64,000 nt of DNA from JBBROS01 sp965260995 (GCA_965260995.1 CBDHCD010000003.1:1736001-1800000), one strand, 5' to 3'. Shown: positions 1 through 9,132, counted from the first letter of the stretch. Translations and numbers: made by a program. Notes: generated from the letters alone by a model not told the origin.

Positions 1-479
1 GCGTTGCGGATGCCGAGGGACCAGAGAACGTCGGCGGTGTAGTTGCCGCGGACGCCGAGCGAGACCGAGCGTTCGGCGATGAGGGCGAGGACGCGCTTGG
101 CCGCCGGGCTCAAGGTCAGCGGACCCTTGGACGGGGCCTGGGCGCCGATGCCGAAGGCGATCACCGGGATCCGCAGTCGGGCCAGGACGGAGGGGGCGTT
201 CTCCCAGTCCATGGCGGGATGGAGGTAATTGGAGCCGCGCAGGAAGGCGTAGTCGTACTCGGCGTTGTAGCGCTCGATGTCGGCGTCGGTCGGGTTGCGG
301 ATGTTGAGGCCGTCGAGCGCGGTGAAGTTCAGCAGCTTCAACGAGCTGTCATAGACGAAGGCGTCGCCGATGTTGTGGTAGTGGTCGGGGGCGGCGGCGA
401 AGGACGAGCGGCTGTACCAGCGGACGCAGTCGTGGTCGTAGACTTCGCCGGATGGGCTGATGACCAGGATTTTCGTCAT
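1..479 (-). CDS. Polysaccharide pyruvyl transferase-like protein (partial, 3' end outside window)
   Basis: About 159 residues are visible from an ATG at 479-477; the frame runs open off the left edge, so the C-terminus is missing. The protein begins MTKILVISPSGEVYDHDC, carries a stretch reading YHNIGDAFVYDSSLKLL, then AFLRGSNYLHP and IPVIAFGIGAQAP, and ends near LGVRGNYTADVLWSLGI. The nucleotide-binding-like 'GIGAQ' segment and the following 'GVRG..TADVL' segment are typical of the polysaccharide pyruvyl transferase family, which modifies surface glycans. It lies 24 nt upstream-facing of a GT4 gene on the same strand, which fits a glycan gene block. Family call is from motif memory; substrate unknown. 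Confidence 0.7.
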   Translation of the reverse strand, partial: MTKILVISPSGEVYDHDCVRWYSRSSFAAAPDHYHNIGDAFVYDSSLKLLNFTALDGLNIRNPTDADIERYNAEYDYAFLRGSNYLHPAMDWENAPSVLARLRIPVIAFGIGAQAPSKGPLTLSPAAKRVLALIAERSVSLGVRGNYTADVLWSLGIRN

Positions 480-503
480 GAGGTCGGGCTCCGTTCTGGA
501 GGG

Positions 504-1796
504 TCAGGCGGCGCGGCGGGCCGGGCGGCGGGTGGACCGGGGGCCAGCCGCGCGCGCGGCGGCGGCGTCGCGGTAGAGGTCGAGGTGCTGGGCGGCGAAG
601 GCGGCGAGGTCGTCGGGCACCGGGGCGGCGGCGGCCAGGCGGGCCCAGAGGTCGGGCTCCTGCAGGGCGCGGGCGAGGCGGTCCGCGAGGTCCTCGGGGC
701 TGCCGACGCGGAAGTGGAGGCCGTCCACGTCGTCGTGGACCTTCTCCGCCATGCCGCCGATGTCGCTGACGATCAAGGGGCGGCGGTGGAGGAAGCTTTC
801 CTGGATCACCACCGGGGAATTCTCCCACCAGATCGACGGCATCACGGTCCAGTCGATGCCGGCCATGAGGCGGGGCAGGTCCTCGGGGCGGTAGCTGCCG
901 TGGAAACGGGCGCGGCGGCCGGCGCGCTCCATCAGCTCGGCGAAACGGGTGCGGAAGGCCTCGGGCTGGAATTCGAGGTTGCCGCCGAACACGTTGAGCG
1001 TGGCGTCGCCCCAGGTGTCGTCCGGCACCCGGCCCACGGCGTCGAGCAGGACGTGCAGGCCTTTGAACTCGGTGACCTGGCCGAAGAAGCCGAAGCGGTT
1101 GCGGCGTCCGCCGGGCGGCAGGGCGCGGGGCGGCACGGGGCGGCCGTCAAGGCCATTCTCGATGACGCGGAAACGGTCCTCCGGCAGGCCCCAGGCGCGG
1201 TAGCGCTCGACCAGGAAGCGGCTGGGGGAGACGAAGGCGTCGGCGAGCATGAGATGGTTCTTGAGGTGCTGCTCGCGCTGGAACAGGGTGGCCGGGGCGT
1301 GCTGTGGGAAGCACTGGTTGCAAGCGGCGGGGGAGGACTCGTGGCATAAGGCACGGCGCTGCGTCTTGACCATCTGGCCGTGGTTGGGACAGATCGGCAG
1401 GTACTCGTGGAAGGTGACGACAACGCGCGCCTCCGGAAGCTGGCGGCGCACCTGGGCGATGGCCTCGACGCCGAGGCCGATGACGTGGTGGAAGTGGACG
1501 ACGTCCGGGCGCACGTGGTCGAGGTAGGCAGCGAAGGCCCCCTGGAGGTCGCTCAAGCCGCCGTTCGACAGCCAGAACTCGTCCCAGGAGTCGGTGTGGA
1601 GGAAAACCTCCCGCTCGCCTTGGCGCAGGCTCATCAGCGGGGTGGCGGCGTGCCGGCGCAAGGGAGGCGCGGCGCGGGACAGGTAGTACGCGTCCGCGCC
1701 GGCCTCGTTCAAGGCGCGAAACAGGGCGTGGGAGGCGACCTCTGCGCCGCCGATGGAGAAGGCCGGGTGGCCGTGGGAGATGACCAGCACGCGCAT
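504..1796 (-). CDS. Glycosyltransferase family 4 protein
   Basis: A 430-residue GT-B type glycosyltransferase. The N-terminus MRVLVISHGHPAFSIGGAE is the usual GT4 nucleotide-free Rossmann start with a GGAE loop. The middle contains VVHFHHVIGLG and a Cys-rich stretch (CNQCFP), and the C-terminal half has NRFGFFGQVTEFKGLHVLLDA followed by IWWENSPVVIQES, the donor-binding region with the acidic residue expected of GT4 enzymes. It starts 3 nt after the stop of the upstream 751-residue gene on the same strand and is closely related to the GT4 at 4052-5317 (shared WWEN motif and CxxCFP). Probably adds a sugar to a surface polysaccharide or glycoprotein; acceptor and donor not deducible. Confidence 0.88.
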   Translation of the reverse strand: MRVLVISHGHPAFSIGGAEVASHALFRALNEAGADAYYLSRAAPPLRRHAATPLMSLRQGEREVFLHTDSWDEFWLSNGGLSDLQGAFAAYLDHVRPDVVHFHHVIGLGVEAIAQVRRQLPEARVVVTFHEYLPICPNHGQMVKTQRRALCHESSPAACNQCFPQHAPATLFQREQHLKNHLMLADAFVSPSRFLVERYRAWGLPEDRFRVIENGLDGRPVPPRALPPGGRRNRFGFFGQVTEFKGLHVLLDAVGRVPDDTWGDATLNVFGGNLEFQPEAFRTRFAELMERAGRRARFHGSYRPEDLPRLMAGIDWTVMPSIWWENSPVVIQESFLHRRPLIVSDIGGMAEKVHDDVDGLHFRVGSPEDLADRLARALQEPDLWARLAAAAPVPDDLAAFAAQHLDLYRDAAAARAAGPRSTRRPARRAA

Positions 1797-1799
1797 CGC

Positions 1800-4055
1800 C
1801 TACGCTCCCGGCCGTTGACGAAGCGGCTCGCGCCAGGCCTCGCGCAGCACCCAGCCATCGGTGAGGCGGGCCGCCTTGGCGTGCTGCGCCTCGGCGGTCT
1901 CCGGGGCGTAGACCTGCACCGACGAGGCCCATAGGCCGGCCAAGCCGGCGGCCTGGAGGCGGAGGAAGAACGCGGCCTCCTCGCCGGAGTCCGTGGCCAG
2001 GGCCCCCTCCCCGTCCAGCGCGGCCAAGGCGGGACGAAGCACGAGGCAGCATTCCAGGGTGCCGATCGCTGCCGGGACGCCGGCGACCCTCGCGTCGTCC
2101 TTGGAGGCGTCGCCGGCCAGCGCGGCTGGCAGGCCGGCGGTTGGCGACATCATCGCGGCGTAGGGTGGGCCGTCCGTGAAGCGCGGCACGACGGACCCGG
2201 CGAAGCGGATGGACCAATCCTCATAGAGCAGCGTCGGGCAGGCGAAGGCGACGCCGGGTTCGCGCGCGGCTCGGCGCAAGGATCGCCGCCATCCGGGCGC
2301 GCGGCCCGAGACGCCGGGGGCAGCGAGCAGCAGGGTGTCGGCGGTGACGAACCGTCCCGCCTCGCGCAGGGTGGTGGCGGCGGTGGCCGAGCCGGTGGCG
2401 AGGATGGTGGCGGCCAAGCCGTAGAAGCCGACCAGGGCGCGCAGCGAGTCGAGCAGGGCGGGGGTCCAGTCCGGGCCGCAGACCAGCACGAGGTGCTCCG
2501 CCGGCTCCAGCGGGTCGTGGAGGAAGCTTGACAGCATCGCGCGGGGCAGCACCGGCGCGGCGAGGGGGACGACGACGGCGTGCTCGCGCGCCAACGGGCC
2601 GCGCAGGACCACCTCGGGCTGGGCGACGGGCGCGGGGCGGACGCGCGCCATGAACGGCGCGACATGGCGCTCGATGATCGCGAGGCCGGATGGCTTGTAG
2701 AGATCGACGCTGGCCAGCAGGGCATCGCGCACCGTTCGGTCGGTCGGGTCGCTGGCGAGGATGGGCGTGAACGCGCGCTCGCCGTCGGTGAAGGTGAACT
2801 GCAGGTGGAGCGGCTCGCCGGCGGCGGGGGCGGGGAGGCCGGCGGAGATGGGGGCGAAGACGGCGAACCCGGCCTCGGCGTCGGGTGGCGGCGGGAAGCG
2901 GGGCTGGTCGCGGAAGGCGTCCGAGACGTCATGGCGCAGGACGCGGGTCCAGGTGGTGTCGAGCCGCGCCGCGTAGCCGCCCGCGCCGCAGAGGTGGAGC
3001 GCGGCGATGATGCGTTTGGGGTCGAACACCCAGCCCGAGAGGTACGCGCCGACACCGGGGGCGGCGGTGGCGACGTCGACGGCGGCGCGGACCGGGTGGG
3101 GGTCGCCGCTCAGGGTGTCGCGTCCCTCGTAGCGCAGGCGGACGGCATCGCGCAGCATGGCCAGCATCGGCGCGGAGGCGCGCAGCGAGGGCAGCATGTG
3201 GCGGATGTGGCCGATGCTGTTGGCTGGGTCGAGCAGGCGGTGCTCGACGAGGGCGCGGCTGTGCAGGCCCTGCTCGGACAGGACGAAGACGTGGTCCACG
3301 CCGGGCAGGGCCGCCGCCGCTTCCGCGGGGAGGGCCAGCATGACGCCGACGGCGGGGGCGGCGATGTCCGGCCGGGCGAAGCCGCCGGCGTGGCCGGCGA
3401 AGCAGCCGAGCGTCCGGCCCGCCAGCACGACCTGCACCGGGCCGCCGATCCCGGCGCCCCAGCCTTGAAGCAGCACGCAGCCGTCGGGCACGGCGGTCAT
3501 GATCTCGACGCAGCCGTCCTGCTGGGCGGCCTGGGACAGGAAGGCGCGCAGCATCATGGCGACGTTGGCGACCTCGCGGTCGGCCGGGGGGCGGAGCGTG
3601 TCGAGCATGAAACGCACGGCGGCCGGTGCGTTCGACCCAGCGAAGCGGGCCGCCTGCTGGCCGAAGCCCGCGTCGGTGGCTGATTCGGCAGGAAGGGTGA
3701 CGGGCAGCGGACCAACGCCCTCGGCGTGCAGCGTCAGCGTGGCGGCCGCGTCCGGATCGGCCTGGCCGGGGAGGCGGATTGCCATCAGAGTGAGCTGGCC
3801 GTGCTCGACGGGCCAGGACACGCTGCGGAACATGCCGCGGGCGGCGGGACGGCGCGGCAGGCTCACCGCGCCGGCGGCGGGTAGCGCCGCAGGGACGCGG
3901 GCCAGGAGCATGAGTGCGCCGGGCTGCACCCGCCACAGGGTCAGCGCCTGGATGGCGGGCGGCGGCGCGCCGGCCATGGGCGCGCCTGGCTCGGAGCGGC
4001 GGGAGGTGTCCGATCTCGACGAGGTGATGGCGGGATTGGCCAAGGGGGGGGTCAT
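1800..4055 (-). CDS. Large GT2-like protein with extra N-terminal domain, catalytic Asp apparently lost
   Basis: 751 residues from ATG 4055-4053, which overlaps the stop of the upstream GT4 by ATGA; longer upstream reading is rejected because it is Arg-rich antisense of that GT4. The N-terminal half shares landmarks with the 710-residue protein at 6081-8213 (GWVFDPKR versus GWLRDPLR). The C-terminal third aligns to that protein's GT2 domain: TLLYEDWSIRFAGS matches KLLFDDGSIQHAG, and EEAAFFLRLQAAG matches YEDSDLCLRLRGAG. However the metal-binding LLLNSDVVP of the paralogue reads LLLAAPGVSG here. It may be a non-catalytic partner or have altered chemistry. Family assignment rests on the internal paralogy. 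Confidence 0.72.
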   Translation of the reverse strand: MTPPLANPAITSSRSDTSRRSEPGAPMAGAPPPAIQALTLWRVQPGALMLLARVPAALPAAGAVSLPRRPAARGMFRSVSWPVEHGQLTLMAIRLPGQADPDAAATLTLHAEGVGPLPVTLPAESATDAGFGQQAARFAGSNAPAAVRFMLDTLRPPADREVANVAMMLRAFLSQAAQQDGCVEIMTAVPDGCVLLQGWGAGIGGPVQVVLAGRTLGCFAGHAGGFARPDIAAPAVGVMLALPAEAAAALPGVDHVFVLSEQGLHSRALVEHRLLDPANSIGHIRHMLPSLRASAPMLAMLRDAVRLRYEGRDTLSGDPHPVRAAVDVATAAPGVGAYLSGWVFDPKRIIAALHLCGAGGYAARLDTTWTRVLRHDVSDAFRDQPRFPPPPDAEAGFAVFAPISAGLPAPAAGEPLHLQFTFTDGERAFTPILASDPTDRTVRDALLASVDLYKPSGLAIIERHVAPFMARVRPAPVAQPEVVLRGPLAREHAVVVPLAAPVLPRAMLSSFLHDPLEPAEHLVLVCGPDWTPALLDSLRALVGFYGLAATILATGSATAATTLREAGRFVTADTLLLAAPGVSGRAPGWRRSLRRAAREPGVAFACPTLLYEDWSIRFAGSVVPRFTDGPPYAAMMSPTAGLPAALAGDASKDDARVAGVPAAIGTLECCLVLRPALAALDGEGALATDSGEEAAFFLRLQAAGLAGLWASSVQVYAPETAEAQHAKAARLTDGWVLREAWREPLRQRPGA

Positions 4056-5317
4056 GCAGCTTGCCGGCGGGGCGTGGCGGCGGAGATCAGGTCGCCGTAC
4101 AGCGCACGATGGCGGGCGGCGGAGTCGGCGATGCTGACCGGCGGGGCGATGCCGGCGACGAGCCGCTCCCGAAGGCCGGGTTCCTCGACGGCGCGGCGCA
4201 TGGCGTCGGCCAGCGCGCCGGCGTCGCTGACCGGGACGTGCAGGCCGTTGACGCCGTCCTGCACCAGCTCGGCCGCCCCGCCGATGGCGCTGCAGATGAC
4301 CGGGCGGCGATGCTGGAAGGCCTCGTTGATGACGAGCGGCGCGTTCTCCCACCATTCGGACGGGAACACGACCCAGTCGGCTTCGGCCATCAGGTTCGCC
4401 ATGTCGGCCCGGCGGTAGGGGCCGCGATGGCGGGCGTCGGGGGCGGCGTCGCGGGCGCGCTCGAAGCGGGCGAGCGTCTCGGGCGCTTGGTGGTCGGCGC
4501 CGCCGTGCAGGGCGAGGGCGTGCGGGACGCCCTCGCGCGATAGGCGGGCGGAGGCGTCGAGGGCCACGGTCGCGCCTTTGAAACGATTGATATGGCCGAA
4601 GAACGCGAAGCGGTCCCGCCGCGCGGCGGCGCGCTGGGGGGCGGCGTCGAGGTCGGGCAGGCCGTTGGGCAGCACCGAGATGCGCCCGGCGGACAGGCCC
4701 CAGGCGACGTAGCGGTCGCGCAGGAAGTGGCTGGGGGCGATGAAGTGGTCGACCTGGGCCAGCGCGCCGCCGATGTGCAGGTCACGCAGGCGGAAATCGG
4801 TCAGGCCGCGCCCGGGGAAGCAGCGGCGGCAGGCGTCGAGGCTGGCGGCGTGGCAGAGCGCGCCGGCGGTGGTGACCATCTGCCCGTCGTTGGCGCAGAT
4901 CGGGTAGTAGTCGTGCAGGGTCATGACGATCGGCACGCCCGGCAGCACCCGGCGGACCAGGCCGGCCATCTCGACACCCAAGGTCATGAGATGGTGGATG
5001 TGCACCACGTCCGGCCGCAGCTCGGCGAGCAGGGTGGCGAGCGGCTGGGAGACGCCGTGCAGGTCGATCTGGGACATGAAGAACGGGTCGAAGCCGCCGC
5101 TCCAGAGCAGCACCTCGTCCGGGGCGTGGCCGACGGTCTGGAAAGGGGTGCCGGGGCTTTGGGGACGCTGATGGGCGGCGGTGCCGGCGAGGAATAGGCC
5201 GTCGACCGCCGGGTCCTGGCGAAGGGCGCGGAACAGGTCGCGGGCGAAGATCTCGGTGCCGCCGGCCTGGAGGTCGGGATGGGCGTGGAGCAGGAACAGG
5301 ACGCGCATGGCGGTCAT
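4052..5317 (-). CDS. Glycosyltransferase family 4 protein
   Basis: 421 residues starting MTAMRVLFLLHAHPDLQAGGTE; the ATG at 5317 overlaps the methyltransferase stop (ATGA), so translational coupling is likely; an internal ATG at 5308 is the alternative start. GT4 features: GGTE loop, VVHIHHLMTLGVE, a Cys-containing segment (CRRCFPG), DRFAFFGHINRFKGATVAL and WWENAPLVINEAFQHRRPVI, with the C-terminal E-x7-E-like donor site. Clearly paralogous to the GT4 at 504-1796, with the same WWEN and HRRP features. Likely acts in the cytoplasm on lipid-linked or nucleotide sugar substrates for a surface glycan. Confidence 0.87.
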   Translation of the reverse strand: MTAMRVLFLLHAHPDLQAGGTEIFARDLFRALRQDPAVDGLFLAGTAAHQRPQSPGTPFQTVGHAPDEVLLWSGGFDPFFMSQIDLHGVSQPLATLLAELRPDVVHIHHLMTLGVEMAGLVRRVLPGVPIVMTLHDYYPICANDGQMVTTAGALCHAASLDACRRCFPGRGLTDFRLRDLHIGGALAQVDHFIAPSHFLRDRYVAWGLSAGRISVLPNGLPDLDAAPQRAAARRDRFAFFGHINRFKGATVALDASARLSREGVPHALALHGGADHQAPETLARFERARDAAPDARHRGPYRRADMANLMAEADWVVFPSEWWENAPLVINEAFQHRRPVICSAIGGAAELVQDGVNGLHVPVSDAGALADAMRRAVEEPGLRERLVAGIAPPVSIADSAARHRALYGDLISAATPRRQAA

Positions 5318-6084
5318 CCCTTCTCGAACACGCAGATGTCCTGGAAATTCGGGCGCGCGCGCCCGCTCCAGTGGCCGTAGTGCGCGACGGTGCGGCGCAG
5401 GCCGTAGCGGAGGAACTTCTCCAGCAGGACGTCCTCGTTGAAGGCGATGCCGGCGAGCGGGGCGTCGGGGTCGGACTGATAGACGGGGCCAGGCTCGGCG
5501 GCGTCGAAGCCGAGGCGTCCCTTGCCGGCCGCGAGGGCCTCGCGCGCCGGGCGGTTCATGAGGAAGGCGGTGGCGAAGCAGCGACCGCCGGGGGCGAGCA
5601 GGCGGGCAGCCTCGCGGGCGTAGTGCAGCACCTCCGGCTGGTCGAGGTGGGTGAGGACGGAGATCATGCAGACGAGGTCGAAAGAACCGTCCTCGAACGG
5701 CAGCTTCGTCCTGACCGTCTCCAGCGCGCCGTCCGGATTGTAGAGCGAGTGGCGCACGTCGATGTGGTGGAAGCGGACGCTCGGGTAGACCGGGGTAATG
5801 GTCTGCGAGCACCAGCGCACGCCGGCCCAGACCGGGTCGGTGCCGTGATAGCTGCCGGCGTCGTCGAGGTACTGGGTGAGCGGCAGGGCGAGCCGGCCTA
5901 TGCCGCAGCCGATGTCGAGGACGCGGTGGGAGGGGGCGAGGCCGGCGTCGCGCACCAGATGCTCGAGGAACTCGGCCCCGATGGCGCGGAAGTCGCCGTC
6001 GCCGCAGAAGATGAGGTCGGGCGGGGGCACCGGCATGAAGCGGTTGCCGGCGAGGTGGCGGCGGAGGGTGGCGATCTCGGTCAT
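5314..6084 (-). CDS. Class I SAM-dependent methyltransferase
   Basis: 256 residues. Motif I of the SAM-binding Rossmann fold is visible as VLDIGCGIGRLALPL near residue 57; SFDLVCMISVLTHL is the post-II region and LAPGGRCFATAF is motif III-like. This places it among methyltransferase domain proteins often found in glycan clusters, where they methylate sugars. Its start overlaps the stop of the upstream 710-residue GT2 gene and its stop overlaps the start of the downstream GT4 (both ATGA), so it is part of a tightly coupled operon. Substrate unknown. Confidence 0.85.
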   Translation of the reverse strand: MTEIATLRRHLAGNRFMPVPPPDLIFCGDGDFRAIGAEFLEHLVRDAGLAPSHRVLDIGCGIGRLALPLTQYLDDAGSYHGTDPVWAGVRWCSQTITPVYPSVRFHHIDVRHSLYNPDGALETVRTKLPFEDGSFDLVCMISVLTHLDQPEVLHYAREAARLLAPGGRCFATAFLMNRPAREALAAGKGRLGFDAAEPGPVYQSDPDAPLAGIAFNEDVLLEKFLRYGLRRTVAHYGHWSGRARPNFQDICVFEKG

Positions 6085-8213
6085 GCGGCGATCCGGTGGG
6101 CGCGCTGCGCCATGAGGGCCGTCATCGCCGCGTCCCAGCGGCGATGGTGCAGGCGACGGTTGTAGAGGGAAGCGAGGGTGCGAGCGTAGCCGGCGTGGAG
6201 GCGGATGGAGCGGCGCTCGAAGTGATAAAGCTCGGCCTCCGGCACGTAGGCGATGGCGGCGCCGGCACCGCGCAGGCGGAGGCAGAGGTCGGAGTCCTCA
6301 TAGTCGCCGATGATGTAGTCCTCGCAGACGCCGCCGACCGCGTCGAACAAGGGGCGGCGGACCAGCAGCGCCGCGCCGGTGACGCCCGGGACGCGCCGAC
6401 GCCGCTGGGCGGCCGGCCACAGGCGGGGCATGCCCTTATGGTAGTGCGCGTTGAACCAAGTGCCGTCGGCGTCGCGCTCGAAGAACAGGCCGGCGTGCTG
6501 GATGGAGCCGTCGTCGAACAGCAGCTTGGGCCCGACGGCGCCGACGCCCGGGGCCGCGAGGGCGGCGCGCATGGCGGCGAGCCATCCCGGGCGCGCGGGG
6601 ACGACGTCCGAGTTGAGGAGCAGGAGGGCGGGGCCGCGGGCGAGTGCGGCGGCGGCGTTGTTGGCGGCGGCGTAACCGAGGTTGCACGGCATCACCGCGA
6701 GGGTGAACGACAGGCGGTGCAGGCCGTGCAGGCCGCGCAGCAGGTGCTCGGCCTCGGTGCGCTGCTCCGGGCTGTCGAGGGCGTAGATCAGTTCGGCGCG
6801 GCGGCACTCGGCGTCGGCGGCGAGGGCGGCCACCTGAAAGCGGATGAAGTCTAGGTTGCGGTAGAGGGGCACGACGATGCTGACCGGCGGCTGGCGCACC
6901 GGCGGGCCAATCTGGACCACGTCCACCCCGCCCTTGGCCTTGAGCGCCTGGCGGTGCAGCGCGGCGGCGACCGGGGCGAGGCAGAGGTCGAGCATGGCGG
7001 GCGTGACTTCGTCGGGCGGGACGCAGGAGAGCACCGCGTCGCGGGCCGCGGCGGCGGGCAGGTGGCGCAGCGGGGCGGTGACTTCGACCAGGGTGCCGGA
7101 GCGGAGGCGGAAGGCGAGGCCGGGCTGGGAGCAGAGGCCGTTCGAGGGGTCGGGGACGTGGGCGACGAAGCCGGGGCGGGCGTCGGCGTCGTTGAAGGCG
7201 GCCTTGGCGTAGCGCCCGGCGAGGTCGGGGCGGCGGAGGCGATACAGGGCGGCGGCGTCGATGCCGGCGGTGGCCATGGGCGTGCGCAGCTCGACGCCGG
7301 CGACCAGGCGGAGCGGGTCGCGCAGCCAGCCGCGGAGGAACAGGCCGCCCTCCCCGTCCGGCAGGGCGACGTCGAGCGCCGCGCCGAGTGGGTTTGCCGG
7401 GTCGTCGTGGCGGCGCGGGGCGGCGGGCGCCATCACCTGCATCTCGCGCAGCACGGCCGCGGCGGCGCCGCCGGCGGGGGCGAGGGCCTGGAGGCAGGCG
7501 GCGCGCAAGGCCGCGTTGGCGGCGTGGCGACCCGATCGCTGGAGCGCGTCGGGCAGCGCCGCCTTGGGACCGCGCACCGCCCAGAGCAGCGGCCGGTCGC
7601 ACAGCGCGAGGATGAGGTCGCCGTCCTGCACCGGCGGAACCAACTGCACGGCCGCGCCGTCCTGGAGCGCCGGGGCGGCGTCGTGGCGGATGCGGTCGGC
7701 CCCGAGGACGTAGAGGGTGGCGTCGCGAGGCGCGCGGACGCCGGCAACGACCATCCAGGCCGGCCCGGCGGAGGCGACGGGTTCCGCCGGGCCGGCGTCG
7801 GCGGCGCAGAGCCGGGCGAGCCGGGCGCAGGTGCGAGCGAAGGCGGGGTCGTTGGCGAGCGCGAAGGCGGTGCGGCAGAAGCCCAGCAGGAAGCCGAGCA
7901 GGCGGCGGCAGGACGCGGCGTCGAGTCCTTCGGCCAGTTCGGTCGCGTCGACGGCGAGCGGGAGCGGCTCCGGGCCGCCGCGCGGCGCGAGCATGGCGCG
8001 CAGCACGCCGTCGAGCCGCTGGCCGGGTGGCAGGCGCATGGCGGCGAGGCGATGCGGCCCGGCCTCGCCGTGAACGTCGACGGTGCCGAAGGGCGGCGTC
8101 AGGATGCGGTGGTCGGGTGCGGCGTCGTCCAGCAAGGCGACCAGGACCACGTCGGTCGAGAGCAAGGCCGCGCGGGGCGCCAGCATGTCGGGAGGCAAGT
8201 CACGGAGCAGCAT
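6081..8213 (-). CDS. Glycosyltransferase family 2 protein with large N-terminal domain
   Basis: 710 residues. The first roughly 430 residues have no motif I can name, apart from a GWLRDPLR element shared with the paralogue at 1800-4055. From about residue 435 the GT2 domain is clear: VSIVVPLYRNLDFIRFQV, then NLGYAAANNAAAALA, LLLLNSDVVPARPGWL with the catalytic metal-binding Asp, KLLFDDGSIQHAG, VTGAALLVRRPLFDAVGG and GDYEDSDLCLRLRGAG. These are hallmark motifs of rhamnosyl/GT2 enzymes. First gene of the overlapping run 8213 to 504. It is presumably an active transferase for a surface polysaccharide; the N-terminal domain's role is unknown. Confidence 0.85.
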   Translation of the reverse strand: MLLRDLPPDMLAPRAALLSTDVVLVALLDDAAPDHRILTPPFGTVDVHGEAGPHRLAAMRLPPGQRLDGVLRAMLAPRGGPEPLPLAVDATELAEGLDAASCRRLLGFLLGFCRTAFALANDPAFARTCARLARLCAADAGPAEPVASAGPAWMVVAGVRAPRDATLYVLGADRIRHDAAPALQDGAAVQLVPPVQDGDLILALCDRPLLWAVRGPKAALPDALQRSGRHAANAALRAACLQALAPAGGAAAAVLREMQVMAPAAPRRHDDPANPLGAALDVALPDGEGGLFLRGWLRDPLRLVAGVELRTPMATAGIDAAALYRLRRPDLAGRYAKAAFNDADARPGFVAHVPDPSNGLCSQPGLAFRLRSGTLVEVTAPLRHLPAAAARDAVLSCVPPDEVTPAMLDLCLAPVAAALHRQALKAKGGVDVVQIGPPVRQPPVSIVVPLYRNLDFIRFQVAALAADAECRRAELIYALDSPEQRTEAEHLLRGLHGLHRLSFTLAVMPCNLGYAAANNAAAALARGPALLLLNSDVVPARPGWLAAMRAALAAPGVGAVGPKLLFDDGSIQHAGLFFERDADGTWFNAHYHKGMPRLWPAAQRRRRVPGVTGAALLVRRPLFDAVGGVCEDYIIGDYEDSDLCLRLRGAGAAIAYVPEAELYHFERRSIRLHAGYARTLASLYNRRLHHRRWDAAMTALMAQRAHRIAA

Positions 8214-8238
8214 GTTCGGCGTTCTCCGGCGGACGAAC

Positions 8239-8267
8239 GGGGCGCGTCCCGCGGGAGGACGCGCCCC
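8239..8267 (-). terminator. GC-rich hairpin between RTX gene and glycosyltransferase operon
   Basis: An 11-bp perfect inverted repeat (ggggcgcgtcc and ggacgcgcccc) with a 7-nt loop sits in the gap between the RTX gene and the GT2 gene. It could terminate or stabilise the RTX transcript. No T-run follows, so it is at best an atypical terminator. Confidence 0.45.
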
Positions 8268-8376
8268 GGCCCGGTCAGTCAGAGGCTGGGGCGGCTTGCG
8301 TTCAGGGTGCAGCCGCTCTCAGCCTCGCGTCGGGTGGTGGCCCGCCCGCGGCGTCCGCGCAGGAGGTGGACGCCGC

Positions 8377-9132
8377 TCAGTGGATCGTGAAATAGTTGGA
8401 CGGGTTCTCGAGCACCGCGTCGGCCTTGACGCCGATCAGGGTGATCGTCTCTTGGCCCAGGGTGATAACGGCGCTGCCGTTCTGGTCCTGGACGTGGCTG
8501 GCGACGTCGGCGGCGCTGTTGATGTCGAGGCCGTTGATGTTGCGCTGGATCTGCAGGATGTCGCCTTCGTGGAACGCCATCACGACGTTCTGGCCGCCGT
8601 TGCTGTTGAAGACGAAAGTGTCCTGGCCGGAGCCGCCGACCATGGTGGTGTCACCGGCGCCGGCGACCATGATAGTGCTGCCCGAGCCGCCGATCAGCAG
8701 CTCGCGGCCGTCGCCCGCGACGAGCGTGTCGTTGCCGCCGCCGCCGATCAGGGTGTCTTCGCCGGCGCCGCCTTGGAGATAGTCGTCGCCTTGGCCGCCG
8801 CTCAGGATGTTGTGGCTGCCGCCGGCGATCAGCGTATCGTCGCCCGAGCCGCCGACGAGCGTGTCGTAGCCGCTGCCGGAGGCGTTGATGACGTCGTCGC
8901 CGTCGCCGCCGAGCAAGTAGTCATGATTGCCGCCGGCGAACATGACATCGTTGCCGTCGCCGCCGTCCGCACGGCTGAAATCGCCGGACATCTGGAAGAA
9001 GTCGTCACCTTCTCCGCCAGATGCCGTGGCGTGATTGAATGTGCTGAAGAATTGATCGTCGCCAGTGGTTCCACTCAGCGTCGAGTACTCTCCGGTGTCC
9101 ATAACGAAACTGCCGCCCGGTATAGTTGCCAT
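8377..9132 (-). CDS. RTX-type calcium-binding repeat protein
   Basis: 251 residues from ATG 9132, preceded by a strong GGAGGGG ribosome site. The protein has no N-terminal signal peptide and consists of degenerate nonapeptide repeats of the GGxGxDxux type: SGGEGDDFF, DGGDGNDVM, LGGDGDDVI, VGGSGDDTL, SGGQGDDYL, QGGAGEDTL and GGGGNDTL. These repeats form Ca2+-binding parallel beta-rolls. The C-terminal 80 residues (ending NPSNYFTIH) are a typical region downstream of RTX repeats used in type I secretion. No catalytic domain is visible, so a structural, adhesive or S-layer-like role is plausible. No type I exporter genes are in the window. Confidence 0.85.
   Translation of the reverse strand: MATIPGGSFVMDTGEYSTLSGTTGDDQFFSTFNHATASGGEGDDFFQMSGDFSRADGGDGNDVMFAGGNHDYLLGGDGDDVINASGSGYDTLVGGSGDDTLIAGGSHNILSGGQGDDYLQGGAGEDTLIGGGGNDTLVAGDGRELLIGGSGSTIMVAGAGDTTMVGGSGQDTFVFNSNGGQNVVMAFHEGDILQIQRNINGLDINSAADVASHVQDQNGSAVITLGQETITLIGVKADAVLENPSNYFTIH

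Noticed and set aside
219..1349. Long plus-strand reading frame of 376 codons opposite the first GT4
   Set aside because: Composition is Gly/Val/Ala repeats typical of antisense to GC-rich coding DNA; the minus-strand GT4 has clear motifs.
6954..8390. Long plus-strand open frame opposite the GT2 gene
   Set aside because: Low-complexity Gly/Ala/Arg product and it runs through the GT2 gene in reverse; no motifs.
8640..9000. Short repeated units that could look like a CRISPR array
   Set aside because: They are in-frame RTX nonapeptide codons; no constant repeat with unique spacers.
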